DNA of 64,000 bases from Paenibacillus tianjinensis (GCF_017086365.1 NZ_CP070969.1:2790001-2854000); one strand, 5' to 3'. Positions 54,112 through 62,385 are shown, counted from the first letter of the stretch. Made by a program: numbers and translations. The notes: generated by a model not told the origin, from the sequence alone.

Positions 54112-54564
54112 TTGAGGATCACGTTAATACATAAAGAAGCGGCCTGGCAGCTAAGACACGAAGTCATGTGGCCGGAGCGTGAGCTGGACTACGTGAAGCT
54201 GGAGGATGACGATGCCGGCGCACATTACGGGCTGTTCGAAGGTGAACAGATGATATCGGTAGTCTCACTGTTTATAGATGGAAGTGAAGCCCAGTTCCGC
54301 AAATTTGCCACCCTGGAATCCATGCAGGGCAAAGGATATGGGAGCAAACTGCTGCATCATGTACTGAACGAAGCGGCAAGCTCCGGTGTGAAGCGGGTTT
54401 ATTGCAATGCCAGAAGCCATAAAGCCTCCTTTTATCAGAAGTTTGGACTGGCTGTTACGGACCGGACCTTCACTAAAGGCGGGAAAGACTATGTGATTAT
54501 GGAACTTTACTTCGATGCATCCGGAGAGAGAGAAAGAAACGGAGTGGAACAGATTAATGACTAA
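54112..54564 (+). CDS. GNAT family N-acetyltransferase
   Basis: This 150-residue acetyltransferase has the GNAT core RKFATLESMQGKGYGSKLLHHVL, which contains the acetyl-CoA-binding Q/R-x-x-G-x-G/A motif, followed by YCNARSHKASFYQKFGL. The start is probably TTG 54112, 8 nt after GAGGTGA; ATG 54103 would overlap that ribosome binding site. The gene overlaps the AlaX-like gene by 8 bp. The substrate is unknown, but coupling to a tRNA-editing gene is suggestive. Confidence 0.87.
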   Translation: MRITLIHKEAAWQLRHEVMWPERELDYVKLEDDDAGAHYGLFEGEQMISVVSLFIDGSEAQFRKFATLESMQGKGYGSKLLHHVLNEAASSGVKRVYCNARSHKASFYQKFGLAVTDRTFTKGGKDYVIMELYFDASGERERNGVEQIND

Positions 54565-55726
54565 TAAGCTATATTACGAATCCGCATATATTAAGGAATG
54601 GAAGACCGAAGTCAGCCGTATCGTGGAGAGAGAGGACGGGCTCTACCTGATTTTAAAAGACACAGCGTTCTATCCGCACGGCGGCGGACAACCCTGTGAT
54701 ATCGGATTTATTGATGACATTCCTGTGCTGGATGTTATTTTGGAGGAGGAAGAAGTACTCCATAAGGTTATGATCCTGCCTGACGGGCCAGGGGTAAGCT
54801 GCCGGATCGAGTGGGAGCGAAGATTGGACCACATGCAGCAGCACAGCGGCCAGCATTTGTTATCCGCTATGTTCCTTAAGCTATGTCAGGCAATGACCTT
54901 GAGCTTCCACCTGGGGAGCGATTATGCAACGATCGATATCGAGCTGCAGGAGCTGTCTGCGGACCGGATGCTTGAGGTTGAGGCAGAGGTTAACCGGCAA
55001 ATCTATATGAACCGCAGCATCACCAGTTATATCGTAAATGAAGAAGAATTAGCCCGTCTGCCGCTGGTGAAGCAGCCCAAAGTAACGGAGAACATCCGGA
55101 TTGTGGAGATCGAAGGAGTCGAGTATAACGCCTGTGGAGGAACTCATGTCTCGTCTACAGGGGCTATCGGCATGATTAAGCTGCTGAGATCTGAGAAACA
55201 GAAGGGCAATATCCGTGTTACTTTTAAGTGTGGTGGGCGTGCATTGGAGGAATTCAATACTAATGCCCGTATCCTTAGCGCCTTGTCCTTGAAATTTAAT
55301 ACCGGTAAGGATGAAATTGTAGACCGGATTGAGAAGTGGGAGCAGGAGCAGAAGCTGCTTCAAGCAGAGCTCAATGCCCTTAAAGAGCAGAACGACGGCT
55401 ATGTCGCGGCTGAACTATTGGCGGCGCAGGAGCCAGGGAGCGAGATCATCGCGCAGGTTTTTGAGCAGAGGTCACTTAAAGATCTGCAGAGTCTGGCGGT
55501 TAAGCTGACGGTACTGACGGACTTGCCGGTGCTGCTGTTGTCAGCTGCCGAGAATAAAGTAGTGTTTGCCCATAGCGGAAATGCCGGGCTGTCTTGCGGA
55601 GCCTTTTTCAAAACCAACTTAGGGGAGTTCCAGGGAAAAGGCGGAGGCAGTGATAAGCTGGCTCAAGCAGGCTTTCCTACCTGGGAGCAGGCCCTGGCAT
55701 TCTATGAATTTGCAAAACGGCAATAG
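54557..55726 (+). CDS. Alanyl-tRNA editing protein (AlaX-L type, with DHHA1)
   Basis: This 389-residue stand-alone editing enzyme removes Ser or Gly mischarged onto tRNA-Ala. The zinc site appears as HMQQHSGQHLLSA (HxxxH) and CGGTHVSST. An N-terminal beta-barrel (DTAFYPHGGGQPCD) is followed by the editing domain, a coiled-coil (about residues 240-275) and a C-terminal DHHA1 domain with GKGGGSDKLAQAG. ATG 54557 follows GGAGTGG and overlaps the GNAT gene. It ends with a strong terminator. Confidence 0.93.
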   Translation: MTNKLYYESAYIKEWKTEVSRIVEREDGLYLILKDTAFYPHGGGQPCDIGFIDDIPVLDVILEEEEVLHKVMILPDGPGVSCRIEWERRLDHMQQHSGQHLLSAMFLKLCQAMTLSFHLGSDYATIDIELQELSADRMLEVEAEVNRQIYMNRSITSYIVNEEELARLPLVKQPKVTENIRIVEIEGVEYNACGGTHVSSTGAIGMIKLLRSEKQKGNIRVTFKCGGRALEEFNTNARILSALSLKFNTGKDEIVDRIEKWEQEQKLLQAELNALKEQNDGYVAAELLAAQEPGSEIIAQVFEQRSLKDLQSLAVKLTVLTDLPVLLLSAAENKVVFAHSGNAGLSCGAFFKTNLGEFQGKGGGSDKLAQAGFPTWEQALAFYEFAKRQ

Positions 55727-55772
55727 CTGCTGAACTACATTGTTTTGGCGGAACACTTGCCGGGAAAACTAG

Positions 55773-55817
55773 AAAAGAACCTGAATCCTCGTTATACAAG
55801 GGTTCAGGTTCTTTTTA
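55773..55817. terminator. Terminator between convergent alaX-like and methyltransferase genes
   Basis: AAAGAACCTGAA and TTCAGGTTCTTT form the stem, with T and A runs on either side, so it can work in both directions. Confidence 0.88.
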
Positions 55818-55855
55818 AGTTCTAAGTGCAGTATTGCTAGTCAACCAGGAAAAAA

Positions 55856-56575
55856 CTACTTTTTAACTGCAGTCATGAGCATAAGAGTTAAGAAATTTTC
55901 GGTGTCGGCATTGTGAAGCTCAAAATCTGCCGTTTCTCTCCATAACGCCTTACCGTTCGGGATCTCTTCAGCGTTCGTAACCTCAACAAGGTTTGTCTTT
56001 TGCCACATATTTCTCCACCAGCTGGCGCTATGCCATGCATACATTTCCGGTTCCCATAGCGAAGCCAATCCATCCGGCAAGCCTTCCGTGAATTCCCTTG
56101 TCAACGCAGGGCATACAATCCCATACTGACCGCCTTGTTTAGCTAATCTTGCGTAATGGCTGCTGAAGTAACACTCATCGGTACCGAAGTAGTGGTAAGC
56201 ATCTATACTGATTACCGCATCAAAAAAATCACTGGCATAAGGCAAACTACGGGCATCCGCTTGGATCGGGACAACCAAATCACTGACGCCTGCTTTAACA
56301 AAACGTTTATAGTTATCGCTTGCACTAAACCAAAGGTCATTGGCAAATACATTAACTCCATATTCCTTTGCCAGGATAATTGATGTAATGCCAATGCCGC
56401 ACCCCATATCTAGAACGCGCATCCCAGGGGTAAACTTCATTTTTTCGCACAGCAACTCGAGAAGTCGAAGGGCATCCGGGCCTATAATATATTTACTGTT
56501 CGTTTGTTCTTCGAAATCTTTAATTAAATCATTGATCAGGTCACCGTATTTTTCTTTAAAAAGATATGTTTTCAT
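55856..56575 (-). CDS. SAM-dependent methyltransferase under leader-peptide attenuation
   Basis: This 239-residue class I methyltransferase has motif I VLDMGCGIGITS near residue 55 and FDAVISIDAYHYFG as the motif IV region. GGAG lies 7 nt before ATG 56575. Its leader has a 13-codon open frame followed by mutually exclusive hairpins, the arrangement used for antibiotic-inducible genes, so the substrate could be an antibiotic, rRNA or another translation component. The sequence itself resembles small-molecule methyltransferases and not Erm. That functional link is inference. Confidence 0.85.
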   Translation of the reverse strand: MKTYLFKEKYGDLINDLIKDFEEQTNSKYIIGPDALRLLELLCEKMKFTPGMRVLDMGCGIGITSIILAKEYGVNVFANDLWFSASDNYKRFVKAGVSDLVVPIQADARSLPYASDFFDAVISIDAYHYFGTDECYFSSHYARLAKQGGQYGIVCPALTREFTEGLPDGLASLWEPEMYAWHSASWWRNMWQKTNLVEVTNAEEIPNGKALWRETADFELHNADTENFLTLMLMTAVKK

Positions 56576-56598
56576 TATTAATTCTCCTTTTTTGTAGT

Positions 56599-56663
56599 CC
56601 CTGTAAAGGTCATACAGAAAAAGAGCATAAGGAAGCTCTGAATCGTTTATGCCCTTTACAGGG
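56599..56663 (-). promoter_or_regulatory. Attenuator of the methyltransferase gene
   Basis: Read on the minus strand, CCCTGTAAAGG (56663-56653) pairs perfectly with CCTTTACAGGG (56609-56599). Nested inside, GCATAA (56652-56647) can pair with TTATGC (56630-56625). The latter overlaps the 3' arm of a short terminator, AGAGC (56639-56635)/GCTCT (56626-56622), which ends in TTTTT. The two inner pairings exclude each other, as in terminator/antiterminator switches. Confidence 0.7.
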
Positions 56664-56705
56664 TTAGTTAAAACTCACCTTTATTAATCGCACAATGCTC
56701 ATCAT
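56664..56705 (-). CDS. Leader peptide MMSIVRLIKVSFN (13 aa)
   Basis: A 13-codon frame starts at ATG 56705 (or 56702), 9 nt after AAAGGA, and its TAA stop abuts the first arm of the attenuator. A ribosome that reaches the stop would cover that arm and favour the terminator; a ribosome stalled earlier would leave it free to form the antiterminator. Position and ribosome binding site make a leader peptide likely; the stalling signal is unknown. Confidence 0.65.
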   Translation of the reverse strand: MMSIVRLIKVSFN

Positions 56706-56793
56706 ATAGACACATCCTTTCACTATTATGTTATTAATTGTAATACTCCATCATCGTCCGGCACGGCGATTTATATCACAGATGACTGGGATA

Positions 56794-57606
56794 CTATAGT
56801 TTTCTTGCTTTGACTACGAAAGTTACAGGCAGCATTTTTGCTTTTTTTGCAAAATCACTGTTATCGTTTCGCGACTGCATAATGTCGTCATCTGATTCCT
56901 CAATTAATTGCTCAAGGACAAATCCCGCTTTTGCGAGTGCGTTCAAATAGGTCGATAGTTTACGGTCCGATAAGGTTAACGTACCTTCATCAAGGGATGC
57001 GGTATACCAGGATTCATCGAAATAAGATTTCTTAAAAGCAAGCATGTTATTCTCTGCTACAACACATTTGTGTATGGGATGAGACCAGCTGAAAATAAAG
57101 ACACCGTCCTTTTTCAGGTAGGAAGCGATCCGGCTAAAAGTACCCTCAAGGTCGGTGGTCCAGCCTATGGCATAAACCGAATACACGAAGTCAAAATAAT
57201 TCCCCGGAATTCCACATTCATCCTCCATGGGAGAACAGATCAATTGGGCTGAAAGACCGGAGGACGTCAAAAGTTGCGATGTCTTTTTGATTTGATTTGC
57301 AGCTATATCAGTACCCCATAGTTCAGATACTCTGCGTTCCCCCATATAAAGCAAGGACTGCCCGCTTCCACAGCCTACTTCCAGAACCTTTTTTCCTGAA
57401 ACATCGCCAAAAAGCTGGCACTTCTCTTCAGAGACATATGCTCCATACAAAGGAAGTGAGGTTGCTCCTAAGATTTCATTTCCTTTTGTATCCCAAAAGA
57501 TGCTGTTTGTTTTATGTATAGAATTTTTGTCCATCTCGACTGTGATAACGCTACCAACTGCGCCCGCACCAATAATATTTGTTCGATAAACCGATTCCTT
57601 GTCCAT
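56794..57606 (-). CDS. SAM-dependent methyltransferase
   Basis: This 270-residue class I methyltransferase has motif I VLEVGCGSGQSLLY near residue 90 and FDFVYSVYAIGWTTD as motif IV, plus a C-terminal region with FSWSHPIHKC. ATG 57606 follows GGGAGAGGAT with good spacing. The N-terminus carries two similar blocks, MDKESVYRTN and MDKNSIHKTN, 25 residues apart, so a start at the second Met (57531) is an alternative, although it has a poor ribosome binding site. The substrate is unknown. Confidence 0.85.
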   Translation of the reverse strand: MDKESVYRTNIIGAGAVGSVITVEMDKNSIHKTNSIFWDTKGNEILGATSLPLYGAYVSEEKCQLFGDVSGKKVLEVGCGSGQSLLYMGERRVSELWGTDIAANQIKKTSQLLTSSGLSAQLICSPMEDECGIPGNYFDFVYSVYAIGWTTDLEGTFSRIASYLKKDGVFIFSWSHPIHKCVVAENNMLAFKKSYFDESWYTASLDEGTLTLSDRKLSTYLNALAKAGFVLEQLIEESDDDIMQSRNDNSDFAKKAKMLPVTFVVKARKL

Positions 57607-57870
57607 ACCGGTATCCTCTCCCATTAGGAATAATATGAGCTTAAGTGCATATCCCGACAATACGAACACCCGCTCTGCTGCTGCCAAGATAATGTACCAT
57701 TTATCCACGTACAAATCTACCTAAAATATTCCATACTGCCCCAATTAACGAACTGGGAAGTCCCGATATATGGTAAAATTGTACGGAGAATAAGTTTGAA
57801 ACCCACTGAGACCAGAGGAATACAAGCATGCCGTTGATAAAGAGTGAATAAAAAAGGAGAGTGACGAGAG

Positions 57871-58626
57871 ATGAACAATGAAGAAAGGTTTTCGGACCGG
57901 GTCGATTCCTATTTGAAGTACCGCCCGAGCTATCCGAAAGAGGCTATTGATTATTTGTACGACTTCATAGGTTTGCGTTCGAACAGTAGAATAGCAGACA
58001 TAGGTTCAGGTACAGGGATCTTTGCAAGGCTGCTTCTGGAACGCGGAAGCTATGTGACCGGGGTTGAGCCTAATCAGGCAATGCGTGTAGCCGCTGAGCA
58101 AATGTTAGAAGATTATCCGAACTTTCAGACTAGTTCCGGGTCAGCAGAATCCACAGGATTACCGGATCAGTCAGTTGAATTTATTGTATGTGCACAGGCG
58201 TTTCACTGGTTTGACCGCTTAGCCGCACAATCCGAGTTCCGCAGAATTCTACAACCGGGCGGAAAGGTAATACTGCTCTGGAATTCCCGGCTTACCAACG
58301 GTACCCCATTTCGTGAGGAGTACGATCAGCTGCTTCATACATACGGAACTGACTACGAGAAGGTTAATCATAAAAATATTTCTCAAGATATCCTTCAAGC
58401 TTTTTTCAAGGAAGGTACGATGCAAGAAGTTCGATTCAGGTTGAGTCAGGAGTTCGATTTCGAGGGTTTACAAGGCCGGCTGTTATCCTCTTCCTACAGT
58501 CCTGTCCCCGGGCACCCGAATTACGATCCGATGATGAAGGAGCTGCAGAATCTTTTTGACCGGAATAATCAGGATGGTATTGTTCCATTCGATTATGAAA
58601 CTGAGATTTATTGGGGAGAAGTATAG
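57871..58626 (+). CDS. SAM-dependent methyltransferase (type 11)
   Basis: This 251-residue enzyme has motif I IADIGSGTGIFARLL near residue 42, an acidic residue in VTGVEPNQAM, and motif IV FIVCAQAFHWFD. The start NNEERFSDRVDSYLKYRPSYP is typical of a common group of bacterial class I methyltransferases of unknown substrate. AAAGGAGAGTGACGAG precedes ATG 57871. It is the third methyltransferase in 3 kb but shows no close sequence similarity to the other two. Confidence 0.9.
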   Translation: MNNEERFSDRVDSYLKYRPSYPKEAIDYLYDFIGLRSNSRIADIGSGTGIFARLLLERGSYVTGVEPNQAMRVAAEQMLEDYPNFQTSSGSAESTGLPDQSVEFIVCAQAFHWFDRLAAQSEFRRILQPGGKVILLWNSRLTNGTPFREEYDQLLHTYGTDYEKVNHKNISQDILQAFFKEGTMQEVRFRLSQEFDFEGLQGRLLSSSYSPVPGHPNYDPMMKELQNLFDRNNQDGIVPFDYETEIYWGEV

Positions 58627-58657
58627 AGACGTTCAAGACGAAATATTTGAAAAGACC

Positions 58658-58688
58658 TTGACTTAGAGTGGACTGTAAGACGTACACT
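58658..58688 (+). promoter_or_regulatory. MerR-type promoter of the aldo/keto reductase gene
   Basis: TTGACT (58658-58663) and TACACT (58683-58688) are separated by 19 bp, and the spacer is overlapped by the dyad CTTAGAGT-GG-ACTGTAAG (58662-58679, one mismatch). A long spacer with a dyad beginning at the -35 is the hallmark of MerR-activated promoters; aldehyde-responsive MerR proteins use similar CTTAGAGTnnACTCTAAG sites. No merR gene lies nearby. Confidence 0.78.
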
Positions 58689-58788
58689 ACTATTAAGTTT
58701 ATTCCGATTCAGAAAGCAATAAGTTGATGAAAACGATAACAATGCGACAAAATTGAATTAACAATCTAAATCACCAGGAGGCAATCCT

Positions 58789-59772
58789 ATGAATTACCGC
58801 AAGCTTGGAAATACCGGTCTAACCGTCAGTGAAGTCAGCTTTGGCACTTGGGCCATTGGCGGCGACTGGGGGACAAGTCGTGACGAGGACGGACTGAAAG
58901 GGCTGTCACTCGCTATCGAACAAGGCGTGAATTTCTTTGACACTGCAGATGTTTACGGTTCAGGACATGCTGAGGAGCTGCTGGCCAAGGCTACCAAAGG
59001 TAAAGAAGATCAAATCCATATTGCTACGAAGTTTTGCCGTGCCGGCGATATTTATGATCCCGAAACTTATTCCGCACGGAGGGTTAGCGAGTATGCTGAA
59101 CAAAGCCTGCGCCGTTTGCAGCGTGAAGCGATTGATCTGTATCAGATCCATTGTCCGCCGATTGAGATTCTGCGGGATGGAAGTGTATTTGCTGTATTGG
59201 ATCAATTAAAGGCCGAAGGTAAGATCCGCCACTACGGCGTCAGTGTTGAAACGATAGAAGAGGGTCTGCTATGTCTGGAGTACCCGGGTGTAGAATCACT
59301 CCAGGTTATCTTTAACCTGTTCCGTCAACAGCCTGCGCTTGAACTGCTTCCGCGGGCCGAAGCTCAGGGAACCGGGATTCTGGTACGTCTGCCGCTTGCC
59401 AGCGGGCTGCTTACCGGGAAGTTTGGGAAGGACAGCACCTTCCAGCCGAATGATCACCGCAGCTTCAATGCAAATGGTGAGCAGTTCAATGTCGGGGAGA
59501 CCTTTGCTGGTCTACCGTTCGTCAAGGGCGTGGAGCTGGCCTCCCAATTGGAGTGGATCAGTGAAGGGCGGGGCAATATGGCAAGAGCATCGATGCGCTG
59601 GATTCTTGATCATTCTGCTGTCAGCTGCATCATCCCAGGCTTTAAGAATGAAGCTCAGGTTACTGATAATCTGGCAGCGGGGGAAGTGCCATCCTTTACA
59701 GCTGAAGAAATGCAGCGTTTGAGCCGGTTTTACAGCAGTGATGTAGCTCCTCACATCCGCGGGGGTGTATAG
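58789..59772 (+). CDS. Aldo/keto reductase
   Basis: This 327-residue NADPH-dependent oxidoreductase has the family tetrad region: NFFDTADVYGSGHAEELL (Asp and Tyr), the Lys in IHIATKF, and the His in LYQIHCPP. The C-terminal coenzyme site is SCIIPGFKNEAQVTDNL. It probably reduces reactive aldehydes or ketones. CAGGAGG precedes the ATG. The MerR-type promoter suggests induction by aldehyde or electrophile stress. Confidence 0.93.
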   Translation: MNYRKLGNTGLTVSEVSFGTWAIGGDWGTSRDEDGLKGLSLAIEQGVNFFDTADVYGSGHAEELLAKATKGKEDQIHIATKFCRAGDIYDPETYSARRVSEYAEQSLRRLQREAIDLYQIHCPPIEILRDGSVFAVLDQLKAEGKIRHYGVSVETIEEGLLCLEYPGVESLQVIFNLFRQQPALELLPRAEAQGTGILVRLPLASGLLTGKFGKDSTFQPNDHRSFNANGEQFNVGETFAGLPFVKGVELASQLEWISEGRGNMARASMRWILDHSAVSCIIPGFKNEAQVTDNLAAGEVPSFTAEEMQRLSRFYSSDVAPHIRGGV

Positions 59773-59782
59773 ATCAGAGGTT

Positions 59783-61747
59783 ATGACAAGAAATACAACC
59801 ATTGGTCTGCTTGCGCATGTCGATGCGGGAAAAACAACCTTTGCAGAGCAATTGCTCTACCAGACGGAGGCGATCCGCAGCCGGGGACGGGTGGACCATA
59901 AAGATACTTTTTTAGATACACATGACATTGAAAAAGCGCGCGGGATCACGGTATTTGCTGATCAGGCTGAATTTAGCATGGGAGATTCGCGTTACTTTTT
60001 GCTGGACACGCCGGGTCATGTCGATTTCTCGCCGGAGATGGAGCGCGCTCTCCAAATTCTGGACTATGCCGTGGTCATTGTAAGTGCCGTTGAGGGAGTA
60101 GAAGGTCACACAGAAACGGTATGGCAGCTGCTTCGGCGGCATGACATACCGACTTTCTTTTTTATCAACAAAATTGACCGTACGGGCGCCGATCCGCAGC
60201 GGGTACTAGCCGAAATCCGCCAGCAGCTTAGCAGAGATGCCGTTATGCTGCCTGACCTGGAAGCTGCCGGAGCAGGTGAAGAGCTACAGGCATTTATGGC
60301 TGAACGTGATGAACAGCTGTTTGAGGCTTATCTCGGCGGAAGCCTGAGTGATTCTGCATGGCAGGAAGCGCTCATCACGATGGTTAAACAGAGTAAGATC
60401 TTCCCGTGTATGGCGGGTTCTGCGCTGCTGGATATAGGTATGGATAGCTTTCTCCGAAATCTCGAAGCATTAACGAGCACCGGATATGATCACCGTCTGC
60501 CTTTTGCCGGAAGGGTCTATAAGATCCGTCATGATGAGAGAGGTACACGGATTATCTATATAAAAGCACTGCAAGGCGTACTCAAAGCAAGAGAGGAACT
60601 GACTTACGGCCGTGCCGGGGAAGTGATCACAGAGCGGATTACCGGAATCCGCAGAATTTACGGGGCAAAGACAGCTGCTGCAGATTGGGGGGCTGCCGGT
60701 GAACTGTTTGCAGTTACTGGACTTACATCCGCCATGCCTGGTGAAGGCGTTGGGGCGTTGCAGGATCACCTGAGCAGTGAGCTGATGCCTACTTTGAAAG
60801 CTAAAGTGAATTTTGCTCCGCCAGTCCACCTTAAGGAGGTGCTTCATGCCTTCCAGCAGCTGGGTGCAGAAGACCCGTCACTCAATGTCAGCTGGGATGA
60901 AGCGCTGCAGGAGCTGCATATTCATGTCATGGGACAAATCCAGCTGGAGATTCTGGATCAGATCCTGCGCGAACGGTTCCGCATTCCGGTGACCTTCGGT
61001 GATCCGGAAATTCTGTATCTGGAGACGATCACAAATACGGTCTACGGCTGCGGCCATTTTGAGCCGCTAGGACATTATGCAGAGGTGCATCTTAAGCTTG
61101 AATCCGGTGAACGCGGCAGTGGAATCTCTGTTTATAATGAGTGTCATCCGGATGACTTATCTGTTGGCTACCAGCGCCAGATTGTGCAGGTTCTCCAGGA
61201 TAACGGCCATCACGGCCTGCTTACCGGATCACCGCTGACCGATCTTCGCATCACTTTGCTGAGCGGAAGAGCCCACAATAAGCATACTTCCGGCGGGGAT
61301 TTCCGGGAAGCGGCTTTCCGCGCCTTACGCCAAGGGCTGGAGCAGGCGGAGAATATACTGCTGGAGCCGGTCTATGACCTCAAGATCAGGATAAATAGCG
61401 ATTATGTGGGCAAAGTAATGGCAGATATCCAGCAGGCAAGCGGAAGCTTTGCAGCACCTGAAATAACAGATCAGATGGCTGTCATTACCGGTACGGTACC
61501 GGTTGCGACCTTTATGAATTATTCGGTCAGATTAGCTTCAATGACACAGGGTAAAGGCTCCTTATCGCTAAAGGTATCAGGGTATCAGAGCTGCCATCAG
61601 ACGGTGAGTGTGATTGAGCACAAACAGTATGATAAAAATGCGGATCCTGCTTATAGTTCAAATTCGATTTTTTGTGCGAAAGGACAAGCCTATTCGGTTC
61701 CCTGGGATGAAGCAGAACGGCATATGCACGTGAAGCTGCAGCGGTAA
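59783..61747 (+). CDS. TetM/OtrA-like ribosome-associated GTPase
   Basis: This 654-residue EF-G-like protein has G1 AHVDAGKTT, the switch II motif DTPGHVDF, NKID and the remaining domains of tetracycline ribosomal protection proteins. In domain IV, the loop that in TetM/TetO contacts the drug site is replaced by a SGRAHNKHTSGGDFREAA sequence found in a separate branch of TetM-like GTPases. So it is a ribosome factor, but tetracycline resistance should not be assumed. ATG 59783 has only a close AGAGG; GTG 59765 is an alternative overlapping the reductase gene. Confidence 0.85.
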   Translation: MTRNTTIGLLAHVDAGKTTFAEQLLYQTEAIRSRGRVDHKDTFLDTHDIEKARGITVFADQAEFSMGDSRYFLLDTPGHVDFSPEMERALQILDYAVVIVSAVEGVEGHTETVWQLLRRHDIPTFFFINKIDRTGADPQRVLAEIRQQLSRDAVMLPDLEAAGAGEELQAFMAERDEQLFEAYLGGSLSDSAWQEALITMVKQSKIFPCMAGSALLDIGMDSFLRNLEALTSTGYDHRLPFAGRVYKIRHDERGTRIIYIKALQGVLKAREELTYGRAGEVITERITGIRRIYGAKTAAADWGAAGELFAVTGLTSAMPGEGVGALQDHLSSELMPTLKAKVNFAPPVHLKEVLHAFQQLGAEDPSLNVSWDEALQELHIHVMGQIQLEILDQILRERFRIPVTFGDPEILYLETITNTVYGCGHFEPLGHYAEVHLKLESGERGSGISVYNECHPDDLSVGYQRQIVQVLQDNGHHGLLTGSPLTDLRITLLSGRAHNKHTSGGDFREAAFRALRQGLEQAENILLEPVYDLKIRINSDYVGKVMADIQQASGSFAAPEITDQMAVITGTVPVATFMNYSVRLASMTQGKGSLSLKVSGYQSCHQTVSVIEHKQYDKNADPAYSSNSIFCAKGQAYSVPWDEAERHMHVKLQR

Positions 61748-61755
61748 ATTCTGAA

Positions 61756-61783
61756 GTCCTGAATGCTTCAGGACATATGTCCT
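61756..61783 (+). promoter_or_regulatory. Hairpin and YeiL-type palindrome before the Nudix gene
   Basis: AGGACATATGTCCT (61770-61783) is a perfect 14-bp palindrome identical to the one at 62344-62357. Its left half also pairs with GTCCTGAA at 61756-61763 (GTCCTGAA-TGC-TTCAGGAC), which may help terminate the upstream GTPase transcript. A -10-like TACTCT at 61807-61812 puts the palindrome near -42. Confidence 0.7.
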
Positions 61784-61850
61784 TTCTTCAGCGTCTGATG
61801 TTGCTTTACTCTTACATTAGAGCAAAGCCAAGATTTCGAGGGGGATATTC

Positions 61851-62252
61851 ATGACTGCAATGATAGACAAGATCGCTTGGATTCATATCGTGGAGGGTAA
61901 AGTATTAGCTGCACGTTCCCATGGCAAAGATACCTATTATTTTCCCGGCGGCAAGCGTGAAGCCGGTGAAACCGATAACGAGACCTTAATCCGCGAAATT
62001 GAAGAGGAATTAACGGTCCGCATTCAGCCGGACACCATTCAGCTGTTTGGCAAATTTGCCGCTGCGGCACATGGTAAAGAGTCAGGCGTACAAGTCCAAA
62101 TGACCTGTCTGACCGCGGATTATAGCGGGACATTAGCTCCGGCGGCGGAAATCGCTGAACTGGCATGGCTCAGCTATCAGGACAGGGAGAAGGTATCTGC
62201 TGTCAGCCAGCTTATTTTTGACCGGTTGCATGAAATGCAGCTGCTTCTCTAA
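61851..62252 (+). CDS. Nudix hydrolase
   Basis: This 133-residue hydrolase has the Nudix box GKREAGETDNETLIREIEEELTV, with the metal-binding REIEEE intact (the last Gly is Thr). It probably cleaves a nucleoside diphosphate derivative; the exact substrate is unknown. GAGGGGGATATTC precedes ATG 61851. Its promoter carries the same palindrome as the ydcZ-yeiL operon, so it likely belongs to the same regulon. Confidence 0.9.
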   Translation: MTAMIDKIAWIHIVEGKVLAARSHGKDTYYFPGGKREAGETDNETLIREIEEELTVRIQPDTIQLFGKFAAAAHGKESGVQVQMTCLTADYSGTLAPAAEIAELAWLSYQDREKVSAVSQLIFDRLHEMQLLL

Positions 62253-62343
62253 TTGGATTACTATCCATATGGCCCGTTTCAGCCTGTTAAGGCTTGAAAC
62301 GGGCTTTCGTTTACTTATGTGGCTGATCTGCAAATTGCAATTT

Positions 62344-62385
62344 AGGACATATGTCCTTCACGGATTACGCAGGATGTCATTTAAT
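62344..62385 (+). promoter_or_regulatory. ydcZ-yeiL promoter with Crp/Fnr-type palindrome
   Basis: AGGACATATGTCCT (62344-62357) is a perfect palindrome. TTTAAT (62380-62385) is a likely -10, giving a start near 62392 and the palindrome centred at about -41.5, the class II activator position of Crp/Fnr proteins. The operon encodes such a regulator. Confidence 0.75.

Noticed and set aside
59783..61747. Tetracycline resistance gene tet(M)
   Set aside because: The fold matches, but the domain IV drug-site loop is not that of TetM/TetO; resistance cannot be claimed from sequence.
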